A DNA stretch of 64,000 nucleotides. Source: Saccharina japonica. Its lineage: Eukaryota; Sar; Phaeophyceae; Laminariales; Laminariaceae. Positions 1 to 10,481 of the stretch are shown here, in pieces. The stretch covers positions 367,448 through 431,447 of the forward strand of contig MEHQ01001138.1 in NCBI GenBank assembly GCA_008828725.1. The letters run 5' to 3'. A program made the translations under genes and the position numbers. How positions within the stretch are numbered: the stretch's first letter is position 1; every line of letters starts with the position of its first letter. The notes under the pieces are model-generated. The model made no database searches and was not told the origin of the DNA. It worked only from the letters and a program-made list of their open reading frames with translations.

Positions 1-659
1 TGAACAAAAAACAGCAGTGACAAGTCACAAGGAAATCGGAAGAGTACGAGAAAACTCCGTGCGTCATTTTGTTCTGAATTATAACATCGGCCGCCGCCGT
101 TATATCTGATGTACATACATATATACTTCAAAGTGTATGCACATATATATATGTATGATATATATATAACTATTAATAGTAATAACTACAAACTCGTTTG
201 GGCTGGTCGGTGTTACTTGCCCTTGCTCGGTGAATTCGTAGTTCTTTTTTCTGTAGCTTTCAAGAACGTTTTTTTTGTTCGTTCTTGTATATACAGTAGA
301 TACAGCAGTAGCTGGATACGCGTAACGAACGCCTGCTTTGTTCTCCTTTTTCCTTTTTCAGCTTGCGACATCCCCCGGGGTTTCGAGCCAACCACAATTA
401 ACCCCGAAGGGGAACCTTGCACGAACCTTGTATATGTTTACATACACAGTAAGTACTCGTAGTAGGTGTGTGTTCGTATATTAAGATGTACCTGGTACAT
501 ACGCAAGTCAGTAAGAATGAAAGTAAAAATAACAGAGGCCACACCCATTTACAGATGGATATATTTATTGAAAAACAAAAAAAGCAGCTGTGAGACCAGC
601 TGAGATTGAGGATTTCGCCGAAACTCATGCAAAATACGTATGTGTCATACTGCAGTAGT
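1..659. other. AT-rich stretch without a recognisable gene
   Basis: This stretch holds TA-rich microsatellite around 110-180 and scattered TACGTAC/GTACCTGGTAC words. Short open frames on both strands show no consistent codon use, domains or splice signals. I see no gene here. Confidence 0.5.
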
Positions 660-773
660 ATCACGGGGGGGCATAATAAATCTAGGACCAAATATTGTTA
701 GTAACAGGTAATTATATAGGTTTTTGTGTCTACCGTAGGTCCTATTTACTAGTATTTACTATTGTCCCCCGTA
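660..773. mobile_element. Small MITE, TATTACGG family, diverged copy
   Basis: The right end (CCCCCGTAATA) and the subterminal AGGTCCTATTTACTA word match the two better copies at 62633-62735 and 62756-62860. The left end is an imperfect inverted match (ACGGGGGGGCATAATAAATC followed by AGGACC). The centre TATAGGTTTTTGTGT is also shared with the 62633 copy. It is about 110 bp, has no coding capacity, and is best read as an old non-autonomous DNA transposon of unknown superfamily. Confidence 0.55.
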
Positions 774-1048
774 ATAGTAGTATTTTGACCTCTGCTCACA
801 GCCGCAGTAGCCTTTTATGACATTCCGGTCGATTTCAAGAATTTGTATGTGTGTATACCACTCTTACAACCTACCAGGCACCAGGTACCGAGTACACACC
901 CACGCGAATAACGCGCGACCGAAGTATCGCTACAGGCAGTACGGCAGTACTATTACTATCAAGAGTATCACTACTCTATTAACAGTATTACACCAAGCTC
1001 AAGCTTGCAAAGATGCCTTTTGAGGATTTATTTTATCTCGCAGCGTAA

Positions 1049-1864
1049 GACTTATGCCAATGGGAAAGCGATGTTTGAAATATTTCCCTGGAATTTTCAG
1101 GCTGAAGATCCGCTCGTACCGTCGCTGTGGGAAAAAAGGGGAAAAAATGTTTGATTTTTTCTTATTTTTTTTCAAACGGCTGCAGGCGGCGCAATTTGCT
1201 TTTTCTCGTTGCAAATCGTCAACACCCTGATAAAAGTCAGCTCGTGCGACGATAGACCTTCGATCTCGACATAGACTCAGCCCACGGCCAACCCGCTTCG
1301 TGTCGGGCAAGGCCAACGAGTGTAGATGACGGCCTCGAAGGTATAAGGTGGATCCATGGTCTAGGGGGCGAGAGATTGCCGGCAGCGTCCTACGCTCTTG
1401 TCCCAAACCCGAAGAAAACCCTATTTTTTGCCATTTGAGACGGATCGAGAAATTTTGTCCTTTGTTTTATGCACACCAGCGACCAATTGTTTATCAGACG
1501 CCTGGCCAGCGCCCGCCACATATCACCGGCCATCGTGTGAACACGGTGATCCTAGGATGGGTCGGAGCCCGTAACGAGCGCACCGCGTTCAGAATTCATG
1601 ACGCAGTCGTTGGTTTCGTCGATCCATGTCTGTGTCGACGACTCGGAATCTCGCCGCTTCGAACTAACATCCTCCTGAGTTTTTCTCAATCCGATCTTGT
1701 CCCAACATCGGCCCCAGAATTGCATTTTTTTTTGCTTTTCCAAAAGTTGGGAACATTCCGTTTTAAGAATCGATCCCATAGTAAGCTTGTTCTGGAAAAT
1801 TCTGGCGGGGATCTTAGGAATTCAATTTTTTTATGGCAACATCGCTTTCCCATTGGTATAGGTC
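1049..1864 (+). mobile_element. PIF/Harbinger-like non-autonomous transposon, copy 1
   Basis: The left end GACTTATGCCAATGGGAAAGC is matched in reverse complement at 1844-1864, with two mismatches. The flanks are TAA (1046-1048) and TTA (1865-1867). Terminal inverted repeats of this size with a TWA target duplication are typical of PIF/Harbinger elements. Open frames run through it on both strands, but they follow the repeat and show no transposase (DDE) or Myb motifs, so it is probably non-autonomous. It is joined directly to copy 2 in the same orientation and shares only the TTA trinucleotide with it. Confidence 0.78.
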
Positions 1865-1867
1865 TTA

Positions 1868-2697
1868 GACCTATGCCAATGGGAAAGCAAAGTTGGAAAT
1901 CGATCTTTGAAATATTTGCCTGGAATTTTCAGCCTGAAGATCCGCTCGTACCCCCGCTGTGGGAAAAAAAGGAAAAAATGTTTGATTTTTTTCTTATTTT
2001 TTTTCAAACGGCTGCAGGCGGCGCAATTTGCTTTCTCTCGTTGCAAATCGTCAACACCCTGATAAAAATCAGGTCGTACGACGATAGACCTTCGATCTCG
2101 ACATAGACTGAGCCCACGGCCAACCCGCTTCGGGTCGGGCAAGGCCAACGAGTGTAGATGACGGCCTCGAAGGTATAAGGTGGATCCATGGTCTAGGAGG
2201 CGAGAGATTGCCGGCGGCGTCCAACGCTCTTCTCCAAAACCCGAAAAAAAAACTACTTTTTGCCATTTGAGACGAATCAAGAAATTTTGTCATCTGTTTT
2301 ATGCACACCAGCAGCCAATTGTTTGTTTATCAGACGCCTGGCCAGCGCCCGCCACATATCACCGGCCATCGTGTGAGCACGGTGACCCTAGGATGGGTCG
2401 GAGCCCGTAACGAGCGCACCGCGTTCAGAATTCATGACGTAGTCGTTGGTTTCGTCGATCCATGTCTGTCGAGGAATCGAAATCTCGCCGCTTCGAACTA
2501 ACATTCGCCTGAGTTTTTCTCAAGCCGATCTTGTCCCAACATCGGCCTGAGAATTGCCTTTTTTGGGCTTTTCCAAAAGTTGGGAATATTCCGTTTTAAG
2601 AATCGGTCCCATAGCAAGCTTGTTCTGGAAAAATCTGGCGGGGATCTTAGGAATTCAAACTTTTTAGGGTAACTTTGCTTTCCCATTGGCATAGGTC
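1868..2697 (+). mobile_element. PIF/Harbinger-like non-autonomous transposon, copy 2
   Basis: This is an 830-bp element with perfect 21-bp terminal inverted repeats (GACCTATGCCAATGGGAAAG plus C, and its reverse complement at 2677-2697). It is flanked by identical TTA trinucleotides at 1865-1867 and 2698-2700. It is closely similar to copy 1 over its whole length, differing by substitutions and small indels. The intact ends and perfect TTA duplication suggest it is the younger of the two. No transposase reading frame is visible, so it would have depended on a PIF/Harbinger transposase supplied elsewhere. Confidence 0.82.
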
Positions 2698-3036
2698 TTA
2701 GGTTTATTATTTTTTAAATATATATTACCTGGTATACTAGTATAACTGTCGCGAGGAACTCTAGCAGCAGGATGTTTGCACGTCACTGTCGTTAACTGAT
2801 GTGCGTTGGTGTATGCTGGACGCGTAGGACGGCAGTTGTTGTTTGCCTTGTATCATACTGATGTCTCTAATTTATACCTTGGTCACGTGGTGACAAGACC
2901 AATCATTCTAGAATTCTGGAGTGGAAGTAGTCGTTTCGTTTCCCTCCTTTAAAATCAAGTTAATATGTGCCGGCATCCTCGGTGGCTTGGTGGGTAGTCC
3001 TCGTGCCTACTAAAATCGTTTTCGTGAATTCAATTA

Positions 3037-3245
3037 TCAGCGAGTGTGTGTGTTCTTCACATCAAACCATTATTTATTTATACCCGTCGACATCCAGCAC
3101 ACCCAGTGTCCGTGCCGATTCTTCAATCCTAGAGAGATGCAAGCTCTGTGGTCATGTGGTCACTAAACTACGACACAGAGAAACTCCATTGTTATGCGGT
3201 AAGCAGAGTAGGCAATGCAATGCCATGGTCATCATACTGGATATG
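3037..3245 (+). repeat. Dispersed repeat R, partial copy
   Basis: The segment from the GTGTGTGTGTTCTTCACAT word through CCCGTCGACATCCAGCACAC to GCAATGCAATGCC is a diverged copy of the sequence that forms both arms of the palindrome at 51206-52666. In this copy one frame reads CKLCGH...LLCGKQSRQCNAM, a short Cys-rich stretch discussed in the findings. No terminal repeats or target duplication were found here. Confidence 0.6.
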
Positions 3246-3545
3246 AAAGAGACGACATACAGGCGTTGAAAGAGAGAATGCACATAATCGTAGTTTTTTC
3301 TTCTTGCATAAACATTGATAAGCGGAAAGCGCGAGAGCGTCGTAGCAACATTTACTGAAAATCAACGAGCAGTGCTAGCTAACAATGCTAGCAATGCTGA
3401 ATTAACCCTATGCGCGATAAAAAGGAAGGCATGTCTGTACCGGGGGGGGGGGGGGGTGGCACCTGTGACCACGGCTTGTCCAGACGATAGATCGAGCGTA
3501 AAACCTCCTACATATGTACCAGCATGTGTACTACCAGGTATACAA

Positions 3546-3826
3546 TACCGGCCCTCTCAAAAGAAACCTGAAATCGGGCTCAGGCTATTCTGGGCACGCG
3601 CGAAAGCACACTTTCTTATGTTGCGCTTTTTTATTTTGGTCCCGAACATAATTTTTTCCCTAGTACCAGGTATTGCACAATGAATGGTGGCTTGGGCCCA
3701 GGCCAGCCACAGGAAAGGGTCACTTTCTTAAAGCTTATACCCTTGACTAGGATGAGAGCTTTCTTATTTTTTTCAATTTTTCAGGCTGAATTTCTTGCGA
3801 GCTCTTTTCTTATGAGCGGGCCGGTA
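3546..3826. mobile_element. MITE, TACCGGCCCGCTCATAAGAAA family, copy 1
   Basis: The left end TACCGGCCCTCTCAAAAGAA is inverted at the right end as CTTATGAGCGGGCCGGTA. Inside it shares GAAATCGGGCT(C/T)AGGCT and AGGCTGA(A/G)TTTCTTG words with the copies at 29425 and 57472. It is about 280 bp and non-coding. The superfamily is uncertain because I could not settle on a target duplication. Confidence 0.6.
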
Positions 3827-4084
3827 CTACCTGTATACGAGTTGAGCAGGAAAATAGAACTGATGATACAAATAAATAAAGGAAAATCGGTCGAGAAGCC
3901 ATTTTATTCAAGTAATTACACCCCTTCGGTCGGTTCAAAGGGAGTCCCTTTTTTTTGCAAGCTACTGCGTTGGCGGTTGATGTATTTTATTATGCATACC
4001 TTTATGTGTTGTATGCAGTGCTCAGCCTCAGCAGTAGCCACAACAGCACATCAGTACTACGTTTCCCTTCCACCCCGCTTAGCA

Positions 4085-4195
4085 GCACGACTGCCAGCAA
4101 TCGAAACCACCACCAGCAGCAGCAACAACGAAGAGCAGCAGCAGCACTAGCAGCATGCAGCTGCAATAGCTGCAGTAGTACGCACTCACTCCTAC
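4085..4195. repeat. CAG/CTG-rich low-complexity stretch
   Basis: Interrupted CAG/CAA/AGC triplets run through this segment and produce long Gln, Ser, Ala or Leu frames on either strand. None has a start context, splice signal or non-repetitive flank that would support a gene. Confidence 0.6.
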
Positions 4196-5824
4196 TCTGA
4201 TTGAGGTCCTGGTCGAGCCACCGGCTTCAAACGCCAGAAGCCCTGCAAGCATCGCTTTCCAAGCAAGTGCAAACCCCCGAGTTGGGATATTCGGTACTAT
4301 CAATATTTCACGTGCAATCTTTAGTCGAAGGTAGGTGCATATTCCCATCGGTACGGCCAACAGACGCACAGCACCACACATAGAGCCCCGCGAGCTCTGC
4401 GCGCGCACTGAGCCCCTCTTTAATGTCGAACGTGGAAGAGGGTCCTTGCGTGTTCGTCAGCAGTCGAAGCTCTTGTGCTGGCTGCACTTGCCGCAGTAAA
4501 AACTGCCTCTCTCTGTGCTGTTGGGATCGTATGATCGGTACGTAGCGGGGTTGAAGGGCCGGTTGTCAGAGAGTCAGCCACCTCCCCCCCTCGCCGAAGT
4601 CGGCACGGTTTGCAACACAAGCAGCGCAGGCAGGGGATTCTATTGTTCGTGTCTCCACCATAGTCTCCATTGCACCCGGCCATATCGCGATCCGTGCTTT
4701 TTGTGTTTCGTACTGTATGAAAATATGAAAAGGTGCTCTTTTTGTATTTATGGCACGAAAACATCGAACTAACGAACACACATGTCTACTGGCAGTTATT
4801 GCCAGGCCTTAATTCTCTGAGCTACTGCGGTTCTTTGGACATTTTAGTCGTTTTCACCCGTTCGCGTACCCCCCCCCCCCCCCCCTTCCCAGACGTACCT
4901 TCGCGCCCGACGATATTTGAAGGCGACTGCTAGTTCTGTCAGAATAAAAAACTTGACGCGCTTCGCGTTCCTCGGATTCCTATTTTTTTCCTGTCGGCAG
5001 TGCCCACCGAGGACCCTGATCTCACGCTGACAATCCCCACCAAAATCGAGCATCGACCACACGATCACGTGCACGAAAAAAAACGTGCTGCTAGAAATCG
5101 TCGTACTGGGAATTGAGGTCTGCCGCTGGTACCTACGAGACCTATGACACGAGTATATATTAGGGCGCCTCGACCGTTTCGGTTTTTACCCCGTCCGGCC
5201 CCTGCCGATAGGCTTCTGGCGCTTCGCGGTCGCTCTCTTCCTCCCTCTCTTGCTGCTGCGGCAAGTGGTGCTCGCCGTGTACCGGGTGCATATGTATACG
5301 CCTCGCTGTGGTTGCTGCCCGTGCTACTTGTACCTCCAGCGAAGCGGGCGCATTATATGTATTGGGTGCATTGCTGTTTTCGTCGAGACAACAAAGAGGT
5401 TGCCGCCTCGCGCAAACATCAGCAACAACACGAGGGCAGCGAAACGCAGCAGGAGCCGGGTGCGCACGGTATGAGAGGCTGTCCTGCTGCTTGGTACTGT
5501 GCTGATGGCTCCGGCTGTGATTCTGTGCTGGTCTCCGCTGTATTTGAGTTCAGCGGTCGTTTCGCCCTTTTGTTTTCAAGCAGTGAGTTCTGTGGTCAAA
5601 ATTCCTATTAAATAATCAAGTAAAATCCGGCTTCGGTCACTTTGAAAAGGGACCCCTAGTTCCAGCGTCGTGTGAAACAGAAACTCGCATTCGCTCGTAG
5701 TAAGTAATCGGCCTCAGTCGATACGTACGCGTACTCATAAGACGAGATAAATCGTATGATACCTGATGCGTACTTAAACATATTGTAGTTGCGTAGTTGC
5801 ACAGCGCAAGGCGCTGTTACATTC

Positions 5825-5915
5825 GCTGCCGCTTTTGCTGCTTTTGCTGCTGCTACTGGTGGTGGTGGTGGTGGTGGTGGCGGCGGTGGTGGTTGTGTCG
5901 CCGCCGCCGCTGTTG
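5825..5915. repeat. GCT then GGT/GGC triplet microsatellite
   Basis: GCTTTTGCT and GCTGCT triplets are followed by about ten GGT units and then GGC/GGT interruptions. The stretch explains the poly-Val and poly-Thr frames seen on opposite strands. Confidence 0.75.
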
Positions 5916-7330
5916 AAAAATAACGTGATGACGCTTGAATTGTTCCGGGGGTTGAGTCGCACCTTCGATTTCTTTGTTGGTATAACGGCGCTTGGACTGT
6001 TGTCAGCATCTCCACTTTGCCTGTGAGTTCTTACACCCCAGACTGTTTTGTTGATGTTATAATGTTTCACGCAGTGGGGTTCATACATCGCTGCTTTGTC
6101 TTGGATGCGTTTGTTGTATCGTTTGGGTCTCTAGCTCCATACCTCCATCGCAGCATTAACGACACCAAAATACTCCGGCTAGAACCACCGTCAACTTCCC
6201 ATCACATGGCCTTGCCTATAAAACTCCGTGACTTCATTGAAATACTTTCAAAAACAATGTCCCGCGGTGACGTCTCAAGCTCGTCTCGCCGACACCCATG
6301 CGGAGCCTTGTGTTTCATACTAGTCCTATCTGGACCTTAGTATTCCTATAATACGTTCACTCGCATTGGATGGTTGGGAGGTTGGACTGATGTTTTCGAT
6401 TTACCCGCTACAGCTCGTATTCTGCCGGTACACCTACATAGTGTACACAATACCTGGTATCATCGCTACAGCTCCATGTTCTTCCGATACACCTATACTA
6501 CTTACTGTACGTACCTGGTACACGTTGTGCTGCTTTGACCAACATAAACCATTTTGTTGCTGTGTTAAAACTGAACTACAGCAATAGGTTTATTTTCAGT
6601 TCAAAAACTAATTGGCTCTTTTTCTTTGTGTCGTCAAGACTTCGCCGAGAACGCGAAAACAGCGACTTGACAAAAGTCGCCGAAATCGACGAGCGGTGGG
6701 AATGCTTAAGCCTCTTGGCACGACAAGAATCAAGGCATGTACTCGTACCGGTCGAGAGAAGGGGATACACCTATTCGTACCATTGACACCTGTGACTATG
6801 GCTTAGTCAGAAAGTCGTTGAACGTAAAACTCCAGAGAGTTCAGCTGAAGGGTAACAGTGACGAGTCCTTGCGCGAGCGATGGCAGCGTGGTTGCGTTAT
6901 TTTGTTGGTTCTTTTTATTTCAGTCACTACGAGTACTGCTGTAGTCTACACGTTCATCAGGGAGCGATTATTTAACTATGTACGAGTAAACTGCTGTGCA
7001 CGCGACTGTGAGAGAATAACGCCTTTTTCTTCGGCAGTCGCATTGCAACCGTCGTTCGTCGTGCGCTGCATACACACGCGCCGCCCCCCCCCTACAGTAT
7101 ACAGCACAGACATACAAATCGTTAAAAGTAACAATGCCGGTCGAATATAATACGCACGCCATCGCTCTCCTCTGAGTCCGAGGAGCCTCGGAAAACCTTG
7201 GTTCTAGTCCCCATCACCTGCGAAGCGCATCTCATTCTATTTAGCCATGGTCCCAGACAGCCAAAGCTCTTGCATCTTGAGTCTAGAGGGATATCGTTAT
7301 TAACATACCCCTACGTAGGGGTTCGCACCG
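5916..7330. other. No recognisable gene
   Basis: Scattered open frames of up to about 130 codons overlap one another on both strands without a coding signature. The TACCTGGTA word occurs at about 6461 and 6513. I see no RNA gene or mobile element with clear ends. Confidence 0.4.
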
Positions 7331-7509
7331 TATTTGTGGCGTTTTTTTGGGGGGGGCACTGTGCTGATTCGTGAACCGAAAAATTGTCGTCACCGAATGT
7401 ACGTGGATCCGGAAACCGAGGAAAGCCGCCAATCGGTCATGCTGTTACTTACACCGGTACACGTCCCTGAGTTTTACGCCTTGTGCTATTACTGCGGACT
7501 ATATGATGT

Positions 7510-7890
7510 TATCGTTGCATTAGCCTTACCGTTAGCCTTACCGTTAGCCTTGACGTTGGCGTCAGCGTTTGCCTCGGCCTTGGCTTTAGCGTTAGCGTTG
7601 CGTTTACCGTTAACCTTGACGTTAGCGTTGGCGGTAGCATTGGTTTTTAGCGTCAGGGTTAGCGTTAGCGTTAGCATTAGCGTTAGCGTTAGCGTTAGCG
7701 TTGGCGTTAGCGTTAGCGTTAGCGCTAGTGTTAGCGCTAGTGTTAGCGTTAGCGTTGCGTTTACCGTTTACCATTTACCACTTACCGTTAGCGTTGGATT
7801 TAGCGTTGGCTTTAATGTTGGCTTTAGCGCTGACGTTGGCGTTGGCTTTAGCTTTATAATTTTACCCTTAGCGTTACCGTTAGCATATGA
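7510..7890 (+). repeat. Hexanucleotide array (GTTAGC / CCTTAG variants)
   Basis: The array begins with CGTTAGCCTTAC-type hexamers and becomes nearly pure GTTAGC around 7660-7760. It then decays into GTTGGC and GTTACC variants. Because the unit is six bases, all frames stay open and read as alternating dipeptides (Leu-Ala, Val-Ser), which is an artefact of the repeat. TTAGCG differs by one base from the TTAGGG telomere unit seen at 58690-58720. Confidence 0.85.
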
Positions 7891-9200
7891 TAAACAGATA
7901 CATGCGACAGCGCACACATCTCCGGAAAGCCAGCAGCAACAGCCAGTACCACAAGTATACAGTAGAACAAATACACGTACGTACGTACCAGGTATATATT
8001 TCGTACAAATGATATAACGGGAAGGCGGTCAGAGTAAACGCTGTATAGTAGTGACTGCATATACTTAGCACTGGCTGAACCAAACGCATTCCGATTGTAG
8101 TAAACATTGCTGTTGGAATTGAGGTGTCGAAGTGGCGACTGCCTGCTAGGTTTAAACTCTCCAACCCATCGGTATATATACATATATACAAGTACTCGTA
8201 TCTCATACGCCAATCTAACGGTTGACTGCCACTACTCACTATTGCTGTAGGTTATATCGGCGTGTCTGTTCATTAGCATCTCCCGGGAGGATTATCTTCG
8301 AGCAATGCGCTCTGCAAACTCTTTTGTGTCCAGACCATGTCATACCCCATCCAACCCCCGGCGCAGTACTATTAGTATTACTTTTTACGTGTGGTATGTA
8401 CGTACCAGGTAGTCAGTGGAAGTAATCTGCCCCCGCTACTATTAATACGATACATGTACTTCTACTTGTATTAAATAATATCTTGTGTGGCTCAAGTAGA
8501 CCTATGTATTCGAACTCTATTGTACGTATATATCCTCTACGATAGCAATACCTGGCACGATGCAACATGCTATTTCCATTTAAATGGTGCCATCTAGATT
8601 GCGCTTTTGAGGTTGTGAGGGTATACTACTGCACGTGGTACCTGGTTTATATATACAGCAGTACACGGAATAGCATTTGCTCGAGGAGATACACGATGTG
8701 TGTTCCGTATTCAACTCCTGCGGTATTGTTATACCAGACATGTTACACCGATCATGAAGTGTAAGTGCGCTTTTGCTCGCTAAGCCTACCACTGCTTATA
8801 CATAAATGTTTTATACCATACCAGTATATACATTATGTACGTATATACGTACCCTCGTAACTCCTCAGCGGCCCGACATCAGTCGCATCAGTTTTGCCTC
8901 GTCAGTGGATGCCTGGCACTGGTTCCCTGTTTGTAGATTCCTATTTGTTTTCCCCCGTTTTGATTGGGGTACTCGCTAGTTGCCAGAATCACCGACCCCA
9001 GGTCGCCCTCTGTTGACGCAAACACGCACTGTTTGTTCGTATACTTGGTAATACAAGTAAACATTCGGAGCGCCACACCACAAACCACACAGCAACGCTA
9101 CAGCACACGTATGCGTACATCGTCACCTTTCCTTCTCTCCTCCGCCCCGTGCTCTTTGCCCTTTCGACTACACTTGTTGCACATACTTGACATTGATCAG

Positions 9201-10481
9201 GTGGAAGGTTTCTGGGAAGACGCTTTTACGGGGATATGCCATTTTCGTGCCCGGTGGCTGCTGCGCGCGTCGGAAGTCCCAGGAGACGTCGCCGAAGACG
9301 AGGTGGTGCTCACTACAGTATCAGACGCCGTCGACGCCACATGCATTTTGGGACTAGCCCCGATAGGCTTACCCACCCCCGATCTCCAGACGGAGCCGCT
9401 CGCGCCCGTCGAAGCTGAAGCGCCCGCTTCTGATCGAGTGCTGCGAGCTAGGATAAGCAAAGGGAAGGGCCGGAAGAGGGCGAAGAACGCCATCCTGCTC
9501 CTGTCGAGAAGTTTTGATCCCTTCGCGGGTGTCTTTGGCGAACTGCCCGCCGAACACCCCGCGTTGGTGCAACTCCGCAAGCGAGAGGGGGCCAAGACTG
9601 CCCATGGCAACACCGCGCGGGAGTCCGAGAAAGGAGCTAAAGGGGGGCATCAGCGACGCGGCCCGGGACGACCGAGGAAGGTCATTACGCCCCGCTTTAG
9701 CGTGCGCGGCTCTCCCCGAAAGTCGTCGGCTGTTGACAGGGCCGGCGCCGAGCGCAAGGGGCTTCATGGTGCAAGGTTGGCGGTCAGGCCGAGCCGAGCT
9801 TCTTCCAGGGAACGCAGCGAAAGCCTCAGCAGCAACGGCAGCAGCAGCAGCAGTGGCAGCAGCATCATCGTTGGAGATAACAGCGGGAGCAGCGTCGGCA
9901 GCATCAGCAGCTGCGGCAGCAGCAGCAACAGCAACAGCGGTTTCACGAGCGGAGACAGCGAAGGCTACTACGACGAGCTAGACATTTGTACTAACGCTTC
10001 CCCGTCGGCAGGCCGAGGGCGCAGGAAAGAGGCAGTGGTAGCAGCGGGGGCAAAGCCAGACGCGAGGCCGGCGGCGAAACTGAATACGACACTGGAGGCG
10101 AAACCGGAGGAAAATCCGGTGGCGCCCGTGCCAGCTGTGCAGTATCCGGAACGCCCCCGGCGCCTGGCAATGCCCCCTGGTGTGTTCCCTGGACCTGCTA
10201 GCGAAACTGAATCCGGCAGCGACGTCGGGAAACCGGCAGACGCGGCGAATGCTTCCCCCCTGACGGGTCGGATGCCGCTACTGCGCGGAGGGCCCCTAGT
10301 ACGTGCGGCGCATCAGGGGGGAGATTTGGGGGATGGTGAGCTCTCTCCCATGGCGGAGTACCGCCACCGCGAGACAGATGTCGGGGAGGAGCACCAGGCT
10401 GACATCCCACCGTTGCTGACGGAGGCCCAGCGCGCGGCGGAGAAGGAACAGACCAGCGAACAGAAGATGGGCGGCACGCTT
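9201..10481 (+). CDS. Exon: BAH domain and basic Ser-rich linker (427 codons)
   Basis: The exon opens after GATCAG and ends before GTGAGT, phase 0 at both ends. Residues 1-60 read VEGFWEDAFTG, RARWLLRASEVPGD, EDEVVLTTVSDAVDATCILG, which follow the BAH pattern (I/V-x-x-hW-E-D, R-W-x-x-R, N/D-E-V, D-x-V-x-x-x-I-L-G). A later stretch, LLLSRSFDPFAGVFGEL, fits the conserved end of BAH domains. A GRPRK AT-hook-like core lies near residue 155, followed by basic patches, a Ser/Gly run coded by AGC repeats (about 9812-9960) and an acidic/Pro-rich end. Composition is GC-rich compared with the flanking introns. Confidence 0.75.

Noticed and set aside
5144-5611. 155-codon + frame
   Set aside because: Overlapped by two other open + frames of similar quality, with no domain, splice signal or codon bias.
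7334-8017. 227-codon + frame with Leu-Ala and Val-Ser repeats
   Set aside because: It is produced by a six-base tandem repeat; the opposite strand is open too and there is no non-repetitive domain.
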